This document shows positions 58,232 through 64,000 of a DNA stretch of 64,000 nucleotides, in pieces; the stretch's first letter is position 1; every line of letters starts with the position of its first letter. Source of the stretch: Periplaneta americana. Lineage: Eukaryota; Arthropoda; Insecta; Blattodea; Blattidae. Both the position numbers and the translations under genes were made by a program. The stretch covers positions 62,752,501 to 62,816,500 of the forward strand of contig NC_091124.1 of NCBI RefSeq assembly GCF_040183065.1, in the 5' to 3' direction. The notes under the pieces were generated by a model. That model saw only the letters and a list, made by a program, of their open reading frames with translations, ran no database searches and had not been told where the DNA came from.

Positions 58232-58845
58232 CGAGGATGCTTCAAAAAGTAAGGTAACAAGAGTCCTCATGGACAAACTTTATTTCACAGGCAGATATAC
58301 CAATGCACGGTAGTAGGGCACTAGTATGCATTACTTTTCAACGTAGTCGCCATGCTTGTCCAAACATTTGTTCTAACTGTAGACCAAAACATTTAGCCAG
58401 AAATCCCTGAAGTCACGTCATGACAGCTTGTTGAAGAGCTCGGTTTTGAATCACTTAACACCCAGGTGCTTCTCCAATGGTCCAAACAGATGGAAATCAC
58501 TGGCCGGGGCTGTAGGGAGGATGGTCCAGTACCTTCCACTGGAAATGCTGTTTTTGTGACATGACATTCGCATCATACACCTCAACAAGTTCACGATGAA
58601 TTTCTGCTGGTGAAGTGCCCTTTATATGCAAAAACCAGATCACACAATGCACTTTCACACCATGTTTCCATGCATGGAGCCATTTTACAACTGATATTGC
58701 GAGGGTCTGACGCATCATATGCATCATCTAATGGCTGGGTAATAAAACTGAGGTCTGCTGCTGCAGCTCTGGTGGAAAATTCTAAGAGGGGGGAATATGT
58801 CATCTGCGAGAGCTCTTGTTACCTTAGTTTTTGAATCACCCTCAG
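58232..58845 (-). mobile_element. Internally deleted mariner
   Basis: Inverted ends CGAGGATGCTTCAAAAAGTA (left) and complement TGAGGGTGATTCAAAAACTA (right), both continuing AGGTAACAAGAG. TA is at the left flank (58230-58231). Minus-strand frames read GVKVHCVIWFLHIKGTSPAE, IHRELVEVYDANVM (N-terminal HTH), directly joined to VLDHPPYSPG (third-Asp block), so the middle of the transposase is missing. Lies in the CENP-X intron. Confidence 0.85.
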
Positions 58846-58914
58846 AGTTGCCAAGAGAAAATGTTCTACTTTCAATAAATGAAGGCCATGGAGACAGCTG
58901 TTTATATACAAAGG

Positions 58915-59165
58915 CCATACATTGAGGAAAAGAAATTGGCTGGATCTCTGGCTAAGAAGAAACTCTACTGAAGGATGCACTGGAAGGAATGGTGAATGAG
59001 AGAAAAGTTTGGGGCAGAAGAAGATATCAGATGATAGACAATACTAAGATACACGGATCGTATACAAAGACTTAGAGGAAGGAGGAAAAGAGGAAAGATT
59101 GGAGAATGCTGGATTTGCAATGAAAGACCTGCTCTTGGGTAGAAAATTTTGAATGAATGAAACCA
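58915..59165 (+). pseudogene. LINE fragment B, short copy
   Basis: Contains RKRNWLDLWLRRN-type and KDALEGMVNERKVWGRRRYQ-type readings, with frameshifts and a stop. It is followed by TAGAAAATTTTGAATGAATG. 5'-truncated copy in the CENP-X intron. Confidence 0.8.
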
Positions 59166-59966
59166 GTTCCTAGAATACTAGATTCACATTGATACATAGA
59201 GCAACATTCACACATGTCTGTCTGCACAGAGAGTTGAGAAAAAGCTGTGTTCTACATTGCAGTGACTAGAAAGTTTATTAGATTCTGTTGAAATTTTGAA
59301 ATTGCCTATTTTGTATAGCAGCGGTTCCCAAAGTGTGGGTCGTGACCCCCCAGGAGGTCGTATATGGAGCTGAGGGGAGTCCTGAGATGATTTACAAAAT
59401 AAAAAGCTTCTTGGTACCATACACTTATTTTGTATTTAGAAACATAAACATAACGTTGAACATAAAAATAAAAATGATATTTCAGTAGTTAGCCTATAAA
59501 GTAAGAAGTAAGTATTGCGATAAATGTTTTTCAGAAGGTAGTTTCTCAAATCTTAACTCTGTATTTGATACACATACAGTGGTATGAATTTCAAGTTCAG
59601 TGAGATTTTTCGCTTCTGCTTTGATGACAATTACAGACTAGAATATTATTTTGAGTAAAGACAAGGTTGCGAATATTATAAAAAAATTGAGAGCTTCTTT
59701 TACAAGCTCGAGATATTGTTGCATTTTGATCCAAAACTGGTCCACGCTCTGCGAAAAAAAAATATAGTTTTAAATTCCATCAGTAAGTACGTATTTAAAT
59801 TAACTTTTACTTCGTATGTATATAACTGTCTAAAAAACGATTCAATATCGATCTGTGACTCGTAATTCTTTTGAGTTTCTTCGGGAAAATGCTCCAAAAA
59901 CTGTTATTTAAAATTGTGCAATCTTAATTGCATATCCGCGTAAATAAACTCAGCATAATTTGTCAT

Positions 59967-60237
59967 CTTGAGCCACCGGCATAGCTCTGTTGGCTAAGGC
60001 GCTTGTTTGCCAATCCGGAGTTGCGTTCGGGCGCGGGTTCGATTCCTGCTTGGCTGATTACCTGGTTGGGTTTTCTCCGAGGTTTTCCCCAACCGTAAGG
60101 CAAATGTCAGGTAATCTATGGTGAATCCTTGGCCTCATCTCGCCAAATACCATCTCGCTATTACCAATCTCATCGACGCTAAATAACCTTGTAGTTAATA
60201 CAGCGTCGTTAAATAACCAAGTAAAAAAGAAATAATA
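59967..60237 (+). repeat. tRNA-derived SINE (family 1), near-complete
   Basis: Starts with a clear tRNA-like head: CCGGCATAGCTCTGTTGGC (A box) and GGGTTCGATTCCTGC (B box). Core TTACCTGGTTGGGTTTTCTC, 3' end ACAGCGTCGTTAAATAACC and an A-rich tail with AATAATAAT. Flanked by 12-bp duplications ATAATTTGTC(A/G)T (59955-59966, 60238-60249). Confidence 0.93.
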
Positions 60238-60250
60238 ATAATTTGTCGTA

Positions 60251-60513
60251 TCATAATTGAGGAGCGTTTTTGCAAAAGTCAATAGATGCAGAAATTTTCG
60301 AAAGTGAGTTACATATGGAATCGTATGTTTTCTACCTCCGGAATCGATCTATGAAATCAGATTTACCAAAACTTGATTCATACCGTATGTAGAGACTACC
60401 AAACCTTCCAGGTTTTTTTTCAAAACTCGATAGATCCCGTTACTTAGTGTAATTTCTGTAAAATCTTGATTTCTGCATCTATCGACTTTTGCAAAAACGC
60501 TCCTCAATTATGT
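60251..60513. repeat. Inverted repeat pair (about 45-bp arms)
   Basis: ATAATTGAGGAGCGTTTTTG and following GCAAAAGTCAATAGATGCAG (60251-60293) recur inverted at 60470-60513. Foldback or small TIR element nested in the hAT-like element. Confidence 0.8.
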
Positions 60514-60746
60514 AGCTAAATTTCCCATGAATTCTTTAATACACTGGAATGAATTAAATTTCTTATTGTGAAGTGATGTCGACCACATATAGCCTACACT
60601 GGTTTTGAGTAAAATTTCCAGGGATTTGTATTTTTCGATTCTACAGGTTAACTTAAGTACTGGTACCGTAGTGGAGGGTCGCAAACATAGGTCTCGCAAA
60701 AAAGTGGGTTGCGTCTTCAAAAAGTTTGGAAACCACTGTTGTATAG

Positions 60747-61566
60747 TATAGTATTGGAAAGCAAAACAGTGGTTTATACAGTGTCCGTTAGATGTCCTTC
60801 CTATAATCACATCAACACATTGATGGTCCTACTAAAACCACGTGAGCTAAGTTCATTTCAGTGAAAATACTGGAATGTTTCATGGCAACCTGTGAACCAA
60901 GCAAGAAGCTCTAGGGTACCACTGCGTATAGTTTGGGAACCACTGCAGTAAAGTATAACATTATAAACTAGTTACATAATATACTATTGAATCACTGTCC
61001 CATTGACAATCAACACATTTCCAACAATAAAGTTCAGACGTGCTTTCATTGTCACTATTTCACAACCAAAATAGATCTACAATTTAAAATTAAAGTTAAA
61101 CTAAAATTAAAATATTCTTATATAGGCCTAGTGTGGTTTAGATACCAGTAATGCATACCTAATATATTGTGTGCAATGAGTAGGTAAATAAATGTTATTC
61201 TCTTGTGGAAATTATCACCCTTGGCTAAACCTCAGGCAAACAAACTTTCCACTCATGGATAAAATCTTATTTTACTCTCTTATGCCATAAATTACAAGTC
61301 AATTGAAATTTCGTGTTAGTGTTTTACTTATTTGTTAAGTAAAAGTTAAATGTGACGCATGCAAATTAGTCTATTTGATTTTAGATAACTTCATAATATT
61401 TTTCTAAATGGTTTTTTCCATTGTTTCAGTACCTACATTCAATTTTAATGAAATCTATGTACTATTTTACACTGCCCTGTAAAAGATAATACATACAACA
61501 GAATTACATTACTAATTGAATACTTACACTGTACTAATCCTTTCTGTGTTTATTTTTGTGTTTCAG
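60747..61566. other. CENP-X intron, hAT terminus remnant near 60915-60950
   Basis: TTTGGGAACCACTGCAGT (about 60931) looks like one end of another hAT-like miniature element; no partner is clear. The rest is AT-rich intron up to acceptor TTTGTGTTTCAG. Confidence 0.4.
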
Positions 61567-61584
61567 ATGTTGGATTTTATCTGA
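61567..61584 (+). CDS. CENPX: CENP-X last coding exon (five codons)
   Basis: After GTGTTTCAG the exon reads MLDFI then TGA, so the joined C-terminus is ILPQLMLDFI, matching the family ending PQLLLDF. Phase 0 fits the donor at 58028. An AATAAA at about 61815-61820 is a plausible poly(A) signal, giving a 3' UTR of about 250 bp. Confidence 0.9.
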   Translation: MLDFI

Positions 61585-61857
61585 TATAATCAAACCATCC
61601 GAGGATTTGATGATTAACCACTTTGAATACAATAAGCAATCTTATTTTTTTACTGTCTTATTTGGTTTCGAAACTTTTAATCAAATGAATAGGCGAAGTC
61701 AAGGACAGATGAAATAATTTTTCTTAAATTATGAAATGCAGAAGACTGTTTCATATTAAGAACAACTTTCTAGTTATAATGTATGTTTGATTTCTGCGAG
61801 TTTTAAGAAAAAAAATAAATAAATGTTTGCTCATTCTTTGTCTTCTTCTTTCAACTG

Positions 61858-63740
61858 AAATATTCTAGTTCATTTGGAATCTTGCTGTCCAGTACAATTT
61901 AGCCAAGTTGGCTGTCTGCTGTTGTTGAGCATCAAGTTTCCTGCAGTAAGGAGGTGGTCGGCATTCATTGTAGTCCCTGGCTGTCGACAGAGAGTACACT
62001 CCTCTGAAGTGAAGATCTTTATTTTGCAGAGGTGTGCTGCTAGACAGTCATGACCTGTCTTCAGTCTAAATATTGCTACTGCTTCTTTCCATGGTTTTTG
62101 TTTATCAACTGTCCATTCTTCTTAAGTATTTTAGCCCACTGTTTATCTTTGGTGTAATTCTGAGTTGTAGTTTTGTAATTTTGCAGAGCCTTTCTCCTAA
62201 GAAGTGATTTTATTTCTTGGGCATCCAGAATATTGTTGGTTTTGGAAAGAATTGTATCTTTTTTTGCTAGAGTATCAGCGATTTCACTGCCCTGAATTAC
62301 TACATGAGCAGGAATCCACTGTATTGCTATATGTGTGAGTTTACAAATTCGGGTTAAGAGTTTCTTTATTTCTTGTATTGTACGTGTTTTTGGTTTTTGC
62401 CTTGAAGAGATTGCTTGTACTGGGTGTTCATTTCAAAGTGTGTCATGACGTCACTGTTGTGAGTCAGCGATTTGAAGCGAGTTTAAGATTTTATGTCAGA
62501 GAAGTTGCTTATTAATCAAGGCGTTCAATCTGAACTTGAGAATGTGTACGGTATAACTTGAACGTCGTAGCAACAGATGGCGGTCTGTACGGTCTGTGTA
62601 CTACAATAACCTCTTTCGAACTGTGTTTTGCGCGGGTAAGTCGTACGCAGAGTACTTGTTATCATCGGTTGCGTATGGCAACTTTCCACAATACAAATCA
62701 AATGCTTCGTGTCCATGTTGACCGTCGAAGTTAATGTCAACAAATAGGCTACGTAAGTAATCATTTTAACCCTCTCCCCATATCCCGACAGTAAGAAAAA
62801 ACTCACCTCAGTACGTGTTTCCAAACAGTTCACATTCCTGCCACTACAGGTGTTACCGTACGTATCGATAAGTACTCTTCAGAATGAACGCCGTACTTGC
62901 TAGGCAACTTCTCTGGCATATAGGTAATACACCTCTGCAGAAGTGTAGGAAGATTGAATTCTCTAGGCTCATCGACTAGCCACATGACGGCATATAGCTA
63001 GCCATGACACACTTTGAATTGAACACACAGTATTACTGTTTTCGAATCCACTAGAATAACTGCCTTTTCAAATAAATTCTGTCTGTGTAGTAACTGTGTA
63101 AGTGCAAATAGGATTGCTTGGCTTTCTCCTTCAAAAACTGTCTTGTTTTGCCAATTGGGATGTAATGGAAAAATTGTTGTCACAGTAGATGCCTGCTCCA
63201 ACTCCTCCTTCTTCTTCTATTATGAGCAAACCGTCAGTGTATTTGTCTGAGCAGTATTTCTCATTGAGAGTTTCCATTGCCAGTTGTTTTAAAATATCAG
63301 GTGAATCCATTTTTTATTAGCTGATTCTAGGAAATCTATATGAATATCATAATGAACATAATCTAGTAGATTTTCTTGCAAAGATTACTGCTTAACCTCA
63401 GTTGGGATTCCTAAGGTTTGCAAATAGTTGGTTATTATGGTTATTGGATCTTTCTGAGTTGTGAGCACAACTGTTGGCTTTGAGTTTACCCAAGGTTGCT
63501 CATTCTATGTATTTGTACGTATTTTCTTTCTATGCAAAGGACAGATACTCATATGACAACACAATTGTTGGCTGTATATCCGAGTTTCATAAAAAAAATG
63601 AGATTTGAGACTGTCACGGTGCGAAGTTTTAGTGTATTTTGGTCCATGCCGTGGATGTAGAGACATCCAACATATGGAGCTGCAAATCAGCCCCATGATA
63701 AGGGAAAAGGTGAGCAACCTATCTGTTGGATCATTTACCA
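61858..63740 (-). pseudogene. Minus-strand LINE, RNase H region, interrupted
   Basis: On the minus strand, 5' to 3': a degraded segment from about 63740, then KYTDGLLIIEEEGGVGAGIY (first acidic residue), FEGESQAILFALTQLLHRQN (Glu), FEKAVILVDSKTVIL (Asp). After a TIR insertion come IQWIPAHVVIQGSEIADTLA (last Asp), then AVAIFRLKTGHDCLAAHLCK and a CTLC-type knuckle. Same architecture as the LINE at 30.1-32.2 kb but a distinct family. It ends near 61858 and starts about 270 bp after CENP-X, convergent with it. Confidence 0.82.
62421..63030. mobile_element. TIR element inserted in LINE RNase H domain
   Basis: Inverted ends GGGTGTTCATTTCAAAGTGT (left) and complement GTGTGTTCAATTCAAAGTGT (right), both followed by GTCATG. 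About 600 bp, GC-richer, no transposase recognised. It separates VDSKTVIL from the WIPAH block. TSD boundaries ambiguous. Confidence 0.7.
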
Positions 63741-64000
63741 ATTACAGTTCAGTGTTGGGTCCTAAAAGATCGTACATTTTAAATAATCTGTACTGAAAAT
63801 ATTTTTGGAAGAATGAAAATTAACATAATGTGCATGCGAAATTAATTAATTCTGGAAGATAATAAGAAGGAAGAAAGATTATGATCCTATACATTATACA
63901 GGGTTTCATGAGATTACTGTGAAGTATGATGTGTAATAGATTGAAAGTGCTTTTATTTTAATAGGTAACTTAAAAAGATTCCTAACAACATTAGTAAGTT
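63741..64000. other. No feature recognised
   Basis: AT-rich flank at the window edge. Confidence 0.4.

Larger units (their letters stand above)
59319..60738. mobile_element. hAT-like element with perfect 8-bp TSD, nested inserts
   Basis: A 1420-bp element between exact TTGTATAG copies (59311-59318, 60739-60746). Ends are CAGCGGTTCCCAAAGTGTGG and the complement CAGTGGTTTCCAAACTTT. A SINE (59967-60237) and an inverted-repeat segment (about 60251-60513) lie inside. No transposase remains. Confidence 0.9.

Noticed and set aside
59974..60050. Possible tRNA gene
   Set aside because: tRNA-like head with good boxes, but it continues into a SINE core and tail with target duplications.

Overview
The window is AT-rich animal nuclear DNA: short coding exons with GT-AG boundaries separated by kilobase introns packed with decayed transposable elements. 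SINEs with tRNA-like heads, several LINE clades, mariner/Tc1, pogo/Tigger-like and hAT-like DNA elements point to a large, TE-rich insect genome. The repeat types resemble those I associate with cockroaches and termites (Blattodea), but this placement is inference.

Two host genes are recognisable, both on the + strand. (1) The 3' part of a Ral GTPase-activating protein alpha-subunit gene (RalGAP alpha, RALGAPA1/2-like) spans 898 to 46111. Five consecutive phase-compatible exons (898-1026, 6198-6353, 8716-8874, 10527-10654, 14880-15019) encode the Rap/Ran-GAP domain, including the HLGND segment that carries the catalytic asparagine thumb. A terminal coding exon (45921-46111) follows after a roughly 31 kb intron, and a GC-richer candidate cassette or alternative terminal exon lies at 40304-40491. 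(2) The 3' part of a CENP-X (MHF2/STRA13-like) histone-fold gene follows, with one 195-bp coding exon (57833-58027) and a five-codon last exon (61567-61584). Its 5' exon was not found. RalGAP alpha would act in the cytoplasm, switching off Ral GTPases together with a beta subunit. CENP-X is a nuclear histone-fold protein of the CENP-S/X (MHF) complex. They are neighbours with no evident functional link.

The rest is a layered mobile-element landscape. From left to right: a Tc1-like element 30 bp inside an intron (1057-2397); a nearly intact mariner broken by one frameshift (4583-5925); a Tigger-like element (7413-8241); a SINE nested in a LINE (9004-9712); a 1-kb palindrome carrying hammerhead-like motifs (11079-12100); a foldback element with a nested hammerhead-like fragment (13401-14446); a second Tigger-like element (15088-15790); LINE, SINE and mariner fragments (16.3-19.4 kb); nested TIR elements (24870-26340); a long LINE with RT and RNase H (30.1-32.2 kb); hAT-like elements (34712-35763, 41014-41928, 59319-60738); a degenerate tandem array broken by a retroposon-like and a Tigger-like insertion (37.5-39.4 kb); a 250-bp hammerhead-like insertion inside a SINE (39701-39950); a TIR element with a 10-bp target duplication (44059-45296); and a minus-strand LINE cut by a TIR element (61.86-63.74 kb).

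The most unusual theme is a set of short elements sharing a CTGANGA / stem / GAAA core like that of hammerhead ribozymes in Penelope-like elements and small animal retrozymes. One is a discrete 250-bp insertion with a 13-bp target-site duplication.
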